Source: Theropithecus gelada
Lineage: Eukaryota > Chordata > Mammalia > Primates > Cercopithecidae
Reading direction: 5' to 3'
Length of the DNA stretch: 64,000 nucleotides
Assembly (NCBI RefSeq): GCF_003255815.1
Contig: NC_037668.1
Coordinates: 18,926,864 to 18,990,863 of the forward strand
A program made the translations under genes and the position numbers. Of the stretch, positions 25,216-46,544 are shown piece after piece (position 1 is the stretch's first letter; each line of letters begins with the position of its first letter). A model generated the notes under the pieces. That model searched no databases and was not told where the DNA came from. It saw nothing but the letters and a program-made list of their open reading frames with translations.

Positions 25216-25377
25216 GAGAGAGATAAATGGAGTAAAGAAACATAAGCAGCAAAAAATGAAGTATAACCATCAATATACCCAAATAAACTCAGGAAGAATT
25301 CTGACAAATATTTCTCCATAATCTAAAGGAAAAAAAAACTCATATAACATGACTTCTTCTTTAAAGAATAATTTTTT

Positions 25378-25460
25378 AAGAAACTCCTAGATTTGAGCAA
25401 TCCTTCCTCCTCAGCTTCCAAAAGTGCTGTGATTACAGGCATGAGCCACCGCACCCCACC
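25378..25460 (-). mobile_element. Alu fragment
   Basis: AAAGTGCTGTGATTACAGGC and neighbours, about 80 bp. Confidence 0.7.
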
Positions 25461-25551
25461 TTAAAAATAATTTTTAAAATGAAATACAAAGCTTCAGAGA
25501 AAAGATTATATAGCAAAAGAAGGTGAAGAAGGGAAAATTGGCAGATTTTAG

Positions 25552-26092
<541 letters not shown>

Positions 26093-26099
26093 AGGCACA

Positions 26100-27000
26100 T
26101 CATGTCCTAAGAAAAGAAAATGATCCAGACTTATCAAAGCCAAGACATATTGTGATGAAGTTATTGTATTAAGGAAAAATAGCTAGACTTCCATTTCTAT
26201 CAGTTATTTTTCTTTTCTTTCTTTCTTTTTTTTTTTTTTTTTAATTTTCAGCAGGGGCTTCTGCGATAGAATCTATCTGGTTAAAACATGACAGTGCTTT
26301 TTTTCTTTTATTTCATAGCTAAGTTCATATTAAAGTAAAGAAAACCCTTCTAGGCCCAAAGCGAAGGGGAAACTAAAAACCAATTAAGCGCGAGTTAATG
26401 CTACAGCTCTTGGGAAGGGAGGGTTTCTAATCTCAGAATACAAGAGGCTTTGGTTTCCAAGGACCAATCATGAAGAGATGGGTCCTCATATCTGCAAGTA
26501 TCTGGGAATCTGAAAGCCACCTTACATGAAGCAAGGTCCCCCAAAGACCTTGAAAGAATGGTCTGAAAGAAAAACCTCTCATGAACAAAATGAGATTTCA
26601 AGGAAGCTTGTTTGTCTTCGCCTGGGCTTTGGATGGAGGAAGTTTTCTTGGAGAAATTTTAACCTTGGGCCTGTCTTCATGCAGATTGGGATTTTAGTTT
26701 ACATGGCTGGCATGGTTCAGAAAACCCCCAAGCCAAGAAATCAGCATAAAAAGTAATGCTAAACTGATTTTGGCCTTGGGGCACTTGGGAAAAGCAAAAG
26801 CAAAATTACTTTGAAGACTTATACTCTTAAACCAGATTAACCAGGATTCCCCCAGCTAAAGCTGAGGTTGACATTTTTTAAATTAGATAAAATAGGCAAC
26901 TTTGCAGGAAAAAAAATTATATATATATGAAAATTTTATATATATGTAAATTATATACGTAAAACTGACCAACATTGACTAAGAAGGAGAAAATCTGAAG
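26100..27000. other. No recognised gene; AT-rich
   Basis: Includes a T-rich stretch at 26210-26243 and an (AT)n patch at 26920-26965. Possibly old L1 or LTR sequence. Confidence 0.3.
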
Positions 27001-27415
27001 ACCTATAATCATTAAAGAAATTGATTAGTAGTATAAATCTACCTAACAAAGATAAAATTGATGGTTTTCATAGACAAGTTTACCAAATAAGAAAAAAGAA
27101 ATATCATACAAACTTAAATTTCCAGAAAATAGAAAAAGGAAATACTGCCCAACTGACTTTATATGGCAGATATAAAATAACCTTTATGGTAGAGACTGTT
27201 AGTTGTCCTATTACCTATTCTCCCCTTGTCTTTCACAGCAAAAGAACCTTTGCTTTTAAATTCAAATAAAGGTCACACTTCCTTGCTGCTGGGTGTAGCC
27301 ATATGACTAAGTTCTGGCCAAGAGAAGTAGAAACAGTGTATGCAACTTTTGATTCATGCTCAAAAGTCAGAGGCATGTCCTTTCTTCACCCTGCCACTTA
27401 TAAAGTAGATGAGCT

Positions 27416-27774
<359 letters not shown>

Positions 27775-28289
27775 TTAAGCAGAACCACCAAACCAGCCCT
27801 GGACCACCAACCTCCAGATAATACAGGACAGAAAAAAAAATCTGCCTCTCATTCACATCACCACTGTTTTTGGTATCCATTACATACAGCCAAATCCATG
27901 TACGAAGTAGATCATCCTACATACCAGCACCAGAAATGTATCGCATGAGAAAGGAAAATTGAGAGCCAATCTCAGTTATGATTATAGATGCAAAATCCTA
28001 AATAAACTGCTAATAAATGGAATCAAGTATTATACTTAAGAAAAATTATGACTAAGTTGGGTTTATGCCATGATTGCAGGGATGACTTTAACATTAGAAA
28101 ATACATTAATATAAGTCACCACATTAAGAGATTAAAAATTAAAACCATATGATGCTAGAATAAATTTAATACCCATTTATAATAATAATGCTTAATAATC
28201 TAGGAATAGAAAGGAACATCTTGACCATCTAGCAAAAAAAAAAAAAAAAAAAAAAGACATCTAGCAAAAACCTACTGCAATCTTACTCT

Positions 28290-28415
28290 TTTTTTTTTTT
28301 TTAATTGGGTTTCACCATGTTGCCCTCACTGGTCTTGAACTCCTGAGCTCAAAGGATCCACCTACCTGGCTTCCCAAAGTGCTGGAATGATAGCAGTGAG
28401 CCACCACACCCAGCC
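28290..28415 (-). mobile_element. Alu fragment inside L1
   Basis: The flanks TGCAATCTTA(C/T)TCTT form a target-site duplication. Confidence 0.82.
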
Positions 28416-28688
28416 TGCAATCTTATTCTTAACAGTAAATGAATGAACAGTAAATGCTTTGAAAGTGTTCCTGTTAAAGTCAAACACAAAGAAAGGATTC
28501 TTGCTATTATCACTTTATTCAACATTAATTTGAAGGTTCTGACCATTACAGTAAGGAAAACATTTTTTTAAGGTCTAAGGATTGGAAAAAACAAAGATAT
28601 GATACAATTGCCTCCATAGAAGAAACAAGCAGGGCAATGCACAAGGCCTATCAGGATAAAAAGCTGATGCAAGTTAGTCAGGGGCTGA

Positions 28689-29080
<392 letters not shown>

Positions 29081-29089
29081 CCCAGAGCT

Positions 29090-30250
29090 GCTTTTTAAAT
29101 TAAAGCTTAAAGGCAAATTCCCATCCAGGATGTTGCCCGGTGGAATGACAGCAAACAAAATGGTGACACTAGTTCTCCGGTGCCTTTGGCTGTCCACACT
29201 GAGGATTCTCCCCAATACCTCCCTTGCAGTAGCTGAGAACAACCCCCACTCCAGCCCAGGAAACCCAGGCTCACAAGCCAAAATCACCAGAACCTGAGAT
29301 GTACAGAAACTGTAACAAAATACCCCCCAAAAAGACCAACACGAATCATCTGAAGCAAAGTTATTGAAATTGGTGGACCAAAAAGTTAAATTAAGGTAAT
29401 AAATATCCTCAAAAAGATAAAGGAGAGATTAGTGGTAAAAATAAAAACAAGAAGTCATAAAAAAGAGAACTGGCCGGGCGGGGTGGCTCACGCCTGTAAT
29501 CCCAGCACTTTGGGAGGCCCAGGCGGGCAGATCACGAGGTCAGGAGATCGAGACAATCCTGACCAACATTGTGAAACCCCGCCTCCACTAAGAATACAAA
29601 AATTAGCTGGGTGTGGTGGTGTGCACCTGTAGTCCCAGCTACTCAGGAGGCTGAGGCAGGAGAAATGCTTGAACCCAGGAGAGGTTGCAATGGGCCAAGA
29701 TCGTGCCACTGCACTCCAGCCTGGGTGACAGAATGAGAATTCATCTCAAAAAATAAAAAATAAAATAAAATAAAGAGCATAATAATTGGGAAAAATAAAA
29801 GATGGCTACAACTGGAGAATAAATGGATGAGCTAAATGATCAGACTGAGAAACCCTTCCAGAAGGCAGAAGTAGAGAATAAAGAGAATAGTTTTAAAAGA
29901 GCTACATGCTATGGAGAATAGAAGTAGAGTGTTCATATCAGGATAATAGGGTTCCCCAGAGAGGGGATTAAAAAAAGAAAAACAGAGAGGAGGAAATAAT
30001 TGAAGTAATAACGTGGAAACGCTTCTGAGAATTAGAGAAAAAGGTCTCAGATAGAAAGGGCTCATAGAATGCTAAATAGGGTAACTGAGGAAAAAACACA
30101 TTTAGACTCATTATATTGAAGTGGAAGAAGATGAAATTCAATTAAAACTCTAAACATTTCCAAAAGCAATAGATTGCCTACAAAGGAATTGAGAAGTAGG
30201 TCCACTGTGCACTGGTTTCAACCTGTCTGAGTCAAGTTAAACAGAATACA
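29090..30250 (+). mobile_element. Probable 5' part of an old L1, with an Alu
   Basis: A-rich plus strand with ORF1-like texture (GATGAGCTAAATGATCAGAC). The Alu is at 29471-29760. Assignment tentative. Confidence 0.4.
29471..29765 (+). mobile_element. Alu
   Basis: GGCCGGGCGGGGTGG to a (AAAAT)n tail. Confidence 0.92.
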
Positions 30251-30484
30251 CACACACACACACAAGTTACATGAAGCAGGTTTATTACTTACAGATTGAA
30301 AGCAGGGGACAACAGAAGCCTCAGATTCACGGCAGGCTGGTACCCCAAGGCTCAGAAAAGCTGCCCAGGAACTACCAGTCATACTGGATTAGATAAAGAA
30401 TAAAAAAAGGAAAAAGAAAAGCTGCCCAGGGCAGATGGAGTCTCAGTTACAGGTGCCCCACTTGCATCTCAGCTGAGGGACCCC
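30250..30484. other. CA repeat and possible LTR sequence
   Basis: (CA)8 at 30249-30265, then CATGAAGCAGGTTTATTACT, which looks like antisense LTR. Not named. Confidence 0.3.
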
Positions 30485-30496
30485 AAAAAGCAGCCT

Positions 30497-31116
<620 letters not shown>

Positions 31117-31440
31117 AAAAAGCAGCCTGCCCTGGATTTACACCCCTGGGGCAATGTGACATGCTTGGCTAAAGAGTTGAAGGACATCCTGTTTCTAGGG
31201 GTTACTGGAACGGGGCCCAGGCTGTTCACCAGTCCCTCTTTATCTCGGGATGTTGTATCTCAGCACATCCTACAGTTATTCCTGAGCGCTTCAAGTGATA
31301 AAGGGGAGATAACTGGATAAGGCCAAGGCCACCTGGAGAACTGTGCCACAGGAACATGAATCAAATTAACATCAGACTTCTCAATAGAAACACTGAATAC
31401 AAGAAAGTGGTAAGGTTTGTAAGCATTGAAAGAAATTTTA

Positions 31441-31750
31441 GGCTGGGTGTGGTGGCTCACCCCGGTAATCCCAGGACTTTGGAAGGCTGAGGTGGGAGGA
31501 TAACCCGAGGTCCAGACCAGCCTAGCCAACACATTGAAACCCCATCTGTACTAAAAATACAAAACTTAGCCAGGCGTGGTGACATGCTCCTGTAATCCCT
31601 AACTACTCAGGAGGCTGAGGCACAAGAATTGCTTGAGCCTGGGAGGCAAAGGTTGCAGTGAGCCAAATTGCACCATTGCACTCCAGCCTGGGAGATAGAG
31701 CAAGACTCTGTCTCAGAAAGAAAGAGAGAGAGAGAGAAAGAAAGAGAAAA
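31441..31750 (+). mobile_element. Alu with (AG)n/(AAAG)n tail
   Basis: GGCTGGGTGTGGTGG through GTCTCAGAAAGAAAGAG. Confidence 0.9.
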
Positions 31751-31804
31751 TTTCTGTGTAGGCAAATAGTCATTCAAATTTGGAAATATAATAAAAATAT
31801 TATC

Positions 31805-32548
<744 letters not shown>

Positions 32549-32552
32549 CCTG

Positions 32553-32920
32553 GTGCCGTGGCTCATGCCTGTAATCCCAGCACTTTGGGAGGCCGAGGCA
32601 GACGGATCACCTGAGGTCAGGAGTTCGAGACCAGCCTGGCCAACCATGGCCAGCATGGTGAAACCCCATCTCTACTAAAAATGCAAAAATTAGTCAAGCA
32701 CGGTGGCACACACCTGTAATCCCAGCTACTCAGGAGGCTGAGGCAGAATTGCTTGAACCCAGGAGGTGGAGGTTGCAGTGAGCCAAGATTGCACCACTAC
32801 ACTTCAGCCTGGGAGACGGTGTAAGTTTCCATCTCAAAAAAAAAAGAAAAAGAAAGAGACAGAGAAAGAGAGAAAGAAAGAAAGAAAATGAGAAAGAAAG
32901 AAAAGAAGAAGGAAAGACAA
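32553..32920 (+). mobile_element. Alu with (GAAA)n tail
   Basis: CCTGGTGCCGTGGCTC start. The tail runs into GAAA units at 32839-32920. Confidence 0.9.
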
Positions 32921-33051
32921 GACTAACGGGATAGGAGGGTGTGAAAGGTACTTTATTATTAGGGAGAATATAAATAATTAAAAATTATCCAATGAAGTAG
33001 CATAAAGTCAAAGCAACTACCTTAACAAGAAAATAGAATGTATAGTTTTCA

Positions 33052-33662
<611 letters not shown>

Positions 33663-33863
33663 CTAAAGGAAGAAAATACATGAAGCAAATATGAACCAGA
33701 AAAAATCAGGGAAGTAATTTTAATATTTGACAAAAGAGGATATAAGAGGAAAAATGTAAAAGACAAAGAAGGATGTAATACAAGAAAATACAAACACCAG
33801 GAACATAAAAGCCAACTCATATAGCCTCAAAATATATAAAACAACAACTGATAAAATTTCTGA

Positions 33864-34000
33864 GGCTGGGTGTGGTGACTCATGCCTATAATCCCACCAT
33901 TTAGAGAGGCCGAGGTGGGAGGATTGCTTGAGCCCAGGAGTTCCAAGACCAGCCTGGGCAGAATAGTGGGACCTCATCTCTGTTAAAAAATAATAATAAT
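33864..34000 (+). mobile_element. Alu left-arm monomer
   Basis: About 130 bp of left arm with A/T tail. Confidence 0.78.
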
Positions 34001-34013
34001 AAATTAAAAATTA

Positions 34014-34535
<522 letters not shown>

Positions 34536-34612
34536 TCAGGTAATATTGAATATGTTGGATGCTACAAAAAAAAGCCATGAAAAATTTCAGAGACTCACTA
34601 TTATCAGATTAA

Positions 34613-35073
<461 letters not shown>

Positions 35074-35215
35074 TCACCCCAAAAAACTAAAAACAGCCCA
35101 ATGTCCATCAATAGGACTACAGATAAATAAGGTACTTTCATACAATGAAATATGATAGAGTAGTGAAAATGAATGAACTCCATCAATATAAATCTTAAAA
35201 TAAATCTCTTATTTT

Positions 35216-35515
<300 letters not shown>

Positions 35516-35604
35516 AATATCTTATTTTAAACAAGAGAGGAAGTTGCAGAAGAATTTATACGTTATGATACCATTTATGTAAAGTGCAAAAACGTGCAAT
35601 ACTA

Positions 35605-35820
<216 letters not shown>

Positions 35821-36099
35821 TCAAAAAATGTTTCAATCAAGGGGATCATAAATACACAATTCAGGATAGTGACTACAGCTGTGGAAAGCGCAAGTACAAT
35901 ATGGAAGTGTACACAGAGGTCTTTAACTGGATCTGTAAGTTTTAGTTATTTATTTAAAGCAATCTAACACAAATATAGAAAAATGTCCAAATTCAACAAA
36001 GTTTATGATTAGATATTGTGTTATATTCTGTACTTTTCTGTACCTTTGAAATACTTCATCATTAGAACAATAGGAAAAGAAAAAGAATCTTTAAAAAGG

Positions 36100-36587
36100 A
36101 AGAGCATCCATGAACAGAAAGCAAGCTGTGGATCAGGGAGGAAAGACCAGTTCCCCTGCGATTTTCCCATGAAACACACAATGTCAGCAAACAGTAGAGC
36201 AATGGTCACAGGGCTCAGAGAGAAAGAGAGACCCAAGAATTGTATTCCCTGCCAAGCAGCAAAAGACTCAAGTTGAAAGAACTCAGGGAATACATAAAAC
36301 AAGGGCCCTTTGAAATCCAACCAACCAAATAATAAATCACATTAAGGATGCAGGAATTAAGAAGCCAAGCTAAGCGCTCTGTCTGTGAGCATCGCATTCA
36401 GAGAACTGAGGCTAAACTCACATGGAAATCACGGTTACAAGGCAAAATGTAAAAGCTGTATACATAATGTAACTATCAGATAGTGCTACACTGGGGTACG
36501 GGAAATGGAAGTGTAAATGTATTATTTTCCTCATCCCCCTGGAAGAATTCATAAGTTGCTGTCTAAAATGAAAACCTGTGGTGAGGG
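36100..36587. other. Unassigned, probably old L1
   Basis: No gene signal. The 86-codon frame is not conserved-looking. Confidence 0.3.
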
Positions 36588-36890
<303 letters not shown>

Positions 36891-36965
36891 CTGAGTTCAA
36901 TATTTTGTTCATTTTCCCTTTGGTTAACTACAAGTAAAATAATTCAAATTGTATTTTTTTTATAA

Positions 36966-37635
<670 letters not shown>

Positions 37636-37700
37636 CTCTTCTCACTCCATGCTTGCCATGGGCAAGCTCATCCATGCCCAACACTTAAGTTACCATCTAA

Positions 37701-38094
<394 letters not shown>

Positions 38095-38486
38095 TGAAAC
38101 TAAACTTGCAGTGTCCACATGTCCTCCTTCCCCACCCACTCTGAAAAAGGGTTCTGGGCCTCTTCCAGTATTGCCTATATCAATGAATGACACTACCATT
38201 CTGGCTGCACAAACCAGATATGTGGGAGTTGCCTGGACACCTTCCTCTCTCTGGTCCATCAGATTCAGTTCATAATCAAGGCCTGACCTTTTTACCCCTT
38301 ACATTTCTCCCAAATCCATCCCAGTGTTACATCTCTCCACCAGCCCCATTCCTCGGGACTCACTGTTCTCTTTCCTGCTTTGTTTTTCTCCATATGCCAT
38401 ACGATTTCCTTGTCTGTTTACTGATTGTATAACTCCACCTGAGTGGACTATGAGTTCTGTGATGGCAGAGACAGAACGGTGCCTGA

Positions 38487-39432
<946 letters not shown>

Positions 39433-39540
39433 TTTTGCCTCTTAGCTGGTCCTCCTGCATCTATTCTGCCCCTCTTGATCTTTTCCATACTGTAGACCGA
39501 GTGAAATTTTCCAAAATGCAAATCCATGTCACATGCACAA

Positions 39541-39568
39541 GCACACACACACACACACACACACACAT
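39541..39568 (+). repeat. (CA)n microsatellite
   Basis: Fourteen CA units without interruption. Confidence 0.95.
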
Positions 39569-39946
39569 CACTAGAAAAACCATTCTGTGGTTTTTGTGTC
39601 CCCCAAGGCCCTGCCTGCTTCTCCAGCCTTACCTGGTGCCTCCCTCCTTCTTGCTCTTGAGCTTCAGCCATGCCTGCTCTCTCTCTCAGTTACAAACTCA
39701 TCATGCCATAGGGCCTTTGCCCATGATGGTCCCTCTCTCTGGAAAGTCATTTTCCTCCTCAACTCCACTCTCACCTGCTCCCCTTGCATGGATAACTTAT
39801 GCTCATCTTTCAGATCTCAGCTCGAGCGTTCCTTCCACAAGGATCTTCCCACACTGACACTAAGTCAAGTTTCTTTGTTAAAAACTCCTACAAATGTGAA
39901 CCTTCAGAAGTTATCTCAATTTGTAATTATCCACTTGTTTGTGTGA

Positions 39947-40396
<450 letters not shown>

Positions 40397-40440
40397 TCAA
40401 GGTATTTTATTCTTATTGAATGAATAAATGAGTCTGAAGC

Positions 40441-40742
40441 AGAAACCACACAGCCACTATACAGGGCCTCTGGGGAACACTCTTACTCCTCCATAATTAT
40501 CGGTGCCAAAACCGGACAAGAACCTCTGCCCTTTGGGCAGTCCACACAGAGTTAGTAAAAGATGGGGTCTGAGTCACAAGTCTCCTGGTCACCAGTAGTG
40601 AGTCCTTGGCTGAGTCACATCACCTCTCTGAACCTTGACATCTTCATGTGTAAAATGTGGGTCATGATTCTTGTCTCACTGCAGTTGTCAAGAGGACCAC
40701 AAAAACCTTGGATGTGAAAGTGCTCATTAAAACTTTTGCCAG
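40441..40742. other. Possible MIR fragment and unique sequence
   Basis: 40590-40730 has MIR-like phrases (CTTGGCTGAGTCACATCACC, ATGTGTAAAATGTGG). Confidence 0.4.
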
Positions 40743-41208
<466 letters not shown>

Positions 41209-41213
41209 TTTTG

Positions 41214-41239
41214 TGTGTCTGTGTGTGTGTGCGTGTCTC

Positions 41240-41266
<27 letters not shown>
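41214..41266 (+). repeat. (TG)n microsatellite
   Basis: GT-rich, with an uninterrupted run of about 13 units at 41239-41265. Confidence 0.93.
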
Positions 41267-41267
<1 letters not shown>

Positions 41268-41271
<4 letters not shown>

Positions 41272-41381
41272 ATCTCACTATGTTTTTCAGGCTGGTCTGG
41301 AACCCCTGAGCTCAAACAATCCTCCCTCTTCAGCCTCCCAAAGTGCCGGGAGCTTACAAGTGTGAGCCACCATGCCAAACC
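41268..41381 (-). mobile_element. Alu fragment
   Basis: AATCTCACTATGTTTTTCAG to CACCATGCCAAACC. Confidence 0.8.
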
Positions 41382-41571
41382 AAAAACAACACTTTTAACA
41401 CTGGACAAAGACAGTATTGTTTAGTTTTTCAAAAGGGACTTTACTAGGAATCTAAATGTAAAATAAAACCAAATTTACAGAAAATACAAAAGTTGACACA
41501 GATAATTTCAGGTTTCTCACCCTATGTGACAAAATGAGCCAGGCTCTCACCCTAAAGAATGATAGATCTGA

Positions 41572-41865
41572 GGCCAGGTGCGGTAGCTCACACCTATAAT
41601 CCCAGCACTTAGGGAGGCCAAGGTGGGATGATCACTTGAGCCCATGAGTTCAAGACCAGCCTGGCCAACATAAAGAGACATCATCTCTACAGAAAACTTT
41701 TGAAAATTAGCCAGGCATGGTGACCCTGCACCTGTAGTCCTAGCCATTCAGGAGGCTGAGGTAGGAGGATTGCTTGAACTGGGGAGGTCAAGGCTGCAGT
41801 GAGCTGTAATCACACCCCTACTCCAGCCTGGGCAACAGAGCAAGACCCTGTCTCAAAAATAAAAA
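41572..41865 (+). mobile_element. Alu
   Basis: GAGGCCAGGTGCGGTAGCTC to an A-rich tail. Diverged. Confidence 0.9.
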
Positions 41866-42535
41866 ACAATGGCAGGTGTGCTACAGATGGGTTTGACGGG
41901 CACAACTTACAGGGCGCCCACCACCTCAGTCCCAAGAGGGTTAGACACTGGGCCAGGCCAGCGCTGGACCCCAGACAGAGGAAAGGCCTTCTCAGCTCCA
42001 CTGTGAGGCCCCACAGAGACCTGCTTCTGGCCCTTCTCTCTCTTGATATGCTCAGGCAGGCATCTGGTTCACAGCTCCTGTGTAAGGGAGGCATGCCCTT
42101 CTCTTGCCCCAGCAGTCCGGAGGGAGGCCGCAGGCTGAGCCCACTGACCCTCTAGTGGCTGCTTTTTCTCCTTTGGGACCTCTCTGGCTCCAGGCTCTGA
42201 AGCCAAAGCTCTGACTACTGTTACAGTCCTCTGACCTCCTCTGAAGTTCAGCTTCCTCCCCAGAGCCCTTAAACCCCCTAGCAACAGGCTTCTAATTAGC
42301 ATCACACACATACTCATTTCCTGCCAGCTGTCCTACAGTCTCGGTGGGGTGGAAGGGCTGGTTTCATCCAAGTACTGCAGGCAGTGAGGGAAGCAAAACC
42401 CATCTTCTCTCAAGGAGGCAGAAGTGGTGTTGGGGACAGAGATGGGGCTGGCCTGCAGCTGCTCCCTCACCCCTCCTAAGAGAGTCTCTGTCTTGTCTCT
42501 GATACAGAGATAGCATTGCCCTCTCTCCGCAGTTT
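41866..42535. other. Unique sequence
   Basis: No repeat recognised. Moderately GC-rich. Frames at 41810-42094 and 41799-42155 look spurious. Confidence 0.35.
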
Positions 42536-42542
42536 CCATCTC

Positions 42543-42551
42543 CTTTTATTT

Positions 42552-42595
<44 letters not shown>

Positions 42596-42875
42596 GAGAC
42601 AGAGTCTCGCTCTGTCGCCCAGGCTGGAATGCAGCGGTGCGATCTCGGTTCACTGCAACCTTCAACTCTCAGGTTCAAGAGATTCTCCTGTCTTGGCCTC
42701 CTGAGTAGCTAGGACTACAAGCGTGCACCACCACGCCCAGCTAATTTTTTGTATTTTTAGTAGAGACGGGGTTTCACCATCTTGACCGGACTGATCTTGA
42801 ACTCCTGACAATCTGCCTGCAATCTGCCTGCCTCAGCCTCCCAAAGTGCTGGGATTACAGGCGTGAGCAACCATC
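42543..42875 (-). mobile_element. Alu with (TTTA)n tail
   Basis: About twelve TTTA units, then GAGACAGAGTCTCGC, ending GGCGTGAGCAACC. Confidence 0.92.
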
Positions 42876-43540
42876 TCCCTTCTCCTTTTAGAAGGAAAGA
42901 CGGGAATGCTGAGTGGGGTGAGAGGGAGCAGGCACAGTATTAAGGACTGGAAAATGAGGGAGGAGGCAGGAAGGGCAGCTCAATCCTGAATTGCCTCCAG
43001 GACTTTCCAGGAGATCCCCCATCCCCTGGGCTATGAGGATCCACCTCCTTCACCACCCCAAGGCCTTGGCACCATCATCCTTGCTCTGTCTTCCACAGAA
43101 GGCTCTTTGCCTTTTTCCTCCTCACCCCCTCCAGGCCTGCCCTGCTCCTGCCTTCTGTTCCAGCCCAGCTCATGCCTCCTCTAGGAAGCCTTCCTAGGTA
43201 GCACCTACTCTGCATTGCTGGTGACCCTGCTGTTCCCTAAAGCAGTAGTCTGTCTTCACAAGGTTTGTTTCTGTGCTCCCTGAAGGAATTGTTCTTTTCT
43301 TGAGCCCTAAAGGAATTTCTTAAACTATGTACTGGCTTGCACATTTTTCAGGTTGACAGTTAAGATTTTTCATCATGTTTAAATCATTGCCAAGTGTGCA
43401 GTTTCTGAAGTGTTTTACATATTGCAACGTTTTAAAATAAAACTGCTAAGATTCTGTTCTAAATGTATGTTCAATTAAATCTAAATATTATAATGACTTG
43501 ATACCCTCCACCATCCATTTATTTATTTATTCATTCATTT
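42876..43540. other. Unique sequence with a possible L2 piece
   Basis: 43090-43210 (CCTCCTCTAGGAAGCCTTCC) is L2-like. The rest is unassigned. Confidence 0.3.
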
Positions 43541-43547
43541 ATTTTTT

Positions 43548-43830
43548 GAGACACAGTCTCACTCTTTTGCCCAGGCTGGAGTGCAGTGGCATGATCTCAG
43601 CTCACTACAACCTCTGCCTTCCAGTTTCAAGTGATTCTCATGTCTCAGCCTCCTGAATAGCTGGAATTACAGGCATGCACCACCATGCCCAGCTATTATT
43701 TGTATTTTTTAGCAGAGACGGAGTTTCACCATGCTGGCCAGTCTGGTCTCGAGCTCCTGACCTCAGGTCATCTGCCCACCTCAGCTTCCCAAAGTGCTGG
43801 GATTACAGGCATGAGCCACTGAACCCGGCC
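43548..43830 (-). mobile_element. Alu
   Basis: GAGACACAGTCTCACTCTTTTG to CACTGAACCCGGCC. Confidence 0.92.
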
Positions 43831-44228
43831 TCCATCATCCATTTAAAATATATATGTATGATAGAACAGCCAGACAGGAGATCAGTAAGGAAACAGAGAA
43901 CCTAAACAACAGTGTAGATCAATTGTCCCTAAGAATATACATAGAATTCTCCACTTGATAACATCCGAATACACATTCTTCCTAATCACACACAGAATAT
44001 TTTCCAGGACAGAGCACATGTCATGTCACACAGTAAACCCTAACAAATTTAAGAAGATTGAAATCATGCCAAATATTTTTTATGATCACAACGAAATCAA
44101 ACTAGAAATCAATAGCAGTAGGAAAACTGGAAAACTCACAAATATGTGGAAATTGCACAACATACTCTTGAACAACCAGTGGGTCAAAGAAGAAATCACA
44201 AGGGAAATTATAAGACATCTTAAGAAAG

Positions 44229-44555
<327 letters not shown>

Positions 44556-44632
44556 TTATGAGATGCCGCAAAAGTAGTATAAAGAGGGAAGTTTATAGTG
44601 GTAAATGCTAAATTTAAATAGAAGAAAGATGA

Positions 44633-44938
<306 letters not shown>

Positions 44939-45070
44939 AGAAGAAAGATCTCAAATTGACAACCTAACTTTACACTTTAAGGAACTACAAAAAAGAAGAA
45001 TAAACTAATCTCAAAGTTAGCAGAAGAAAGGAAATAATAAAGTTTAGAGCAGAAATAAGTAAGAGAATAG

Positions 45071-45460
<390 letters not shown>

Positions 45461-45555
45461 CTAGAGATCTGTTGTACAACGTATATATAGTTAATAATAC
45501 TGTAATGCACACTAAAAAAAAGAGTAAATTTATGTCTTTTTTTAACCAGTTAACA

Positions 45556-45692
45556 GATAGTGATAGATAGATAGATAGATAGATAGATAGCAGATAGGTA
45601 GATAGGTAGGTAGATAAATAGATGATAGATTGATAGATACAAAGATAGATGGATGGATGGAGAGACAGAGAGAGAGAGAAAGAGAGAGAGAT
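45556..45692 (+). repeat. (GATA)n microsatellite
   Basis: GATA units with GGTA, GATG and GAGA variants. Confidence 0.95.
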
Positions 45693-45739
45693 AAACCCCC
45701 CCAACAAAATATGTTAACTCATTCTTTATTATTCAGTCA

Positions 45740-45915
<176 letters not shown>

Positions 45916-46305
45916 GGTGGGAAAGGAGGAACAGTGCCAAACCTTGAGCGCTGCCCTGTTCCAGGGCAGATCAGTTTTAGAAGGCTGAGGATCTGTAAGC
46001 GGATGCCAATAAAACTATTGTGCCTGTGCATCTTTTGGAAAGCCTTAAGCTGTTCCCACCTAAAAACCACTGATTCCCAGTTCTGCACGGTGAGTTTCCT
46101 ACTGGGATCTCCCTCAGTGCAAGAGCAGGGGAGAAACCAAAGAACTGGCAATGTCCCCTCCAGCAGCTGCAAGTCATAGCTTCCATTCCCCCTGGCCTCC
46201 CACATTCCTTCTTCCTTGCACCTCTACTTCTCCATCCCACAACTTCTCTCTGTATCAGGATAGTCTACTAATGAGAATTCAGGGCCTCAGTGTCACTCAT
46301 GGTTC
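45916..46305. other. Unassigned sequence before the retroviral copy
   Basis: No repeat recognised. By inference it was contiguous with 49238 before the insertion. Confidence 0.35.
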
Positions 46306-46322
46306 AAGACTAAGGGTCATGG
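46306..46322. repeat. Left target-site duplication of the retroviral copy
   Basis: AAGACTAAGGGTCATGG, identical to 49221-49237. The first two A's on the right copy could belong to the tail, so the secure length is 15 bp. Confidence 0.85.
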
Positions 46323-46526
46323 GAGTTCCCTCTCTTGGCTTTGGAGCCCCCCTCCCTCTGTCTCTGTATACGGGAGCTTCTTCCTTCTCCCTTCCTTCTT
46401 GTCCCTCTTGCCTGTTAAACTCTCTGCTCCTTAAAACCACTCCACATGTGTCCGTGTCGTTTTATCTAAACCAGCATGAGGACCAAGAACCTTGGTGTTC
46501 CTCCACTCATCAGAGACATATCATTT
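46323..46526 (+). mobile_element. R and U5 at the 5' end of the retroviral copy
   Basis: 46323-46423 matches the R segment at 49101-49202 (shared runs such as CCCCCCTCCCTCTGTCTCTG). 46424-46526 has no counterpart in the 3' copy and is therefore U5. Confidence 0.8.
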
Positions 46527-46544
46527 TAGTGCGTTGGCCAGGAA
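46527..46544 (+). other. Retroviral primer-binding site, tRNA-Gly type
   Basis: TAGTGCGTTGGCCAGGAA matches the complement of the 3' end of glycine tRNA at 15 of 18 positions (tRNA end recalled from memory). It sits immediately after U5, where a PBS must lie. Confidence 0.7.
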
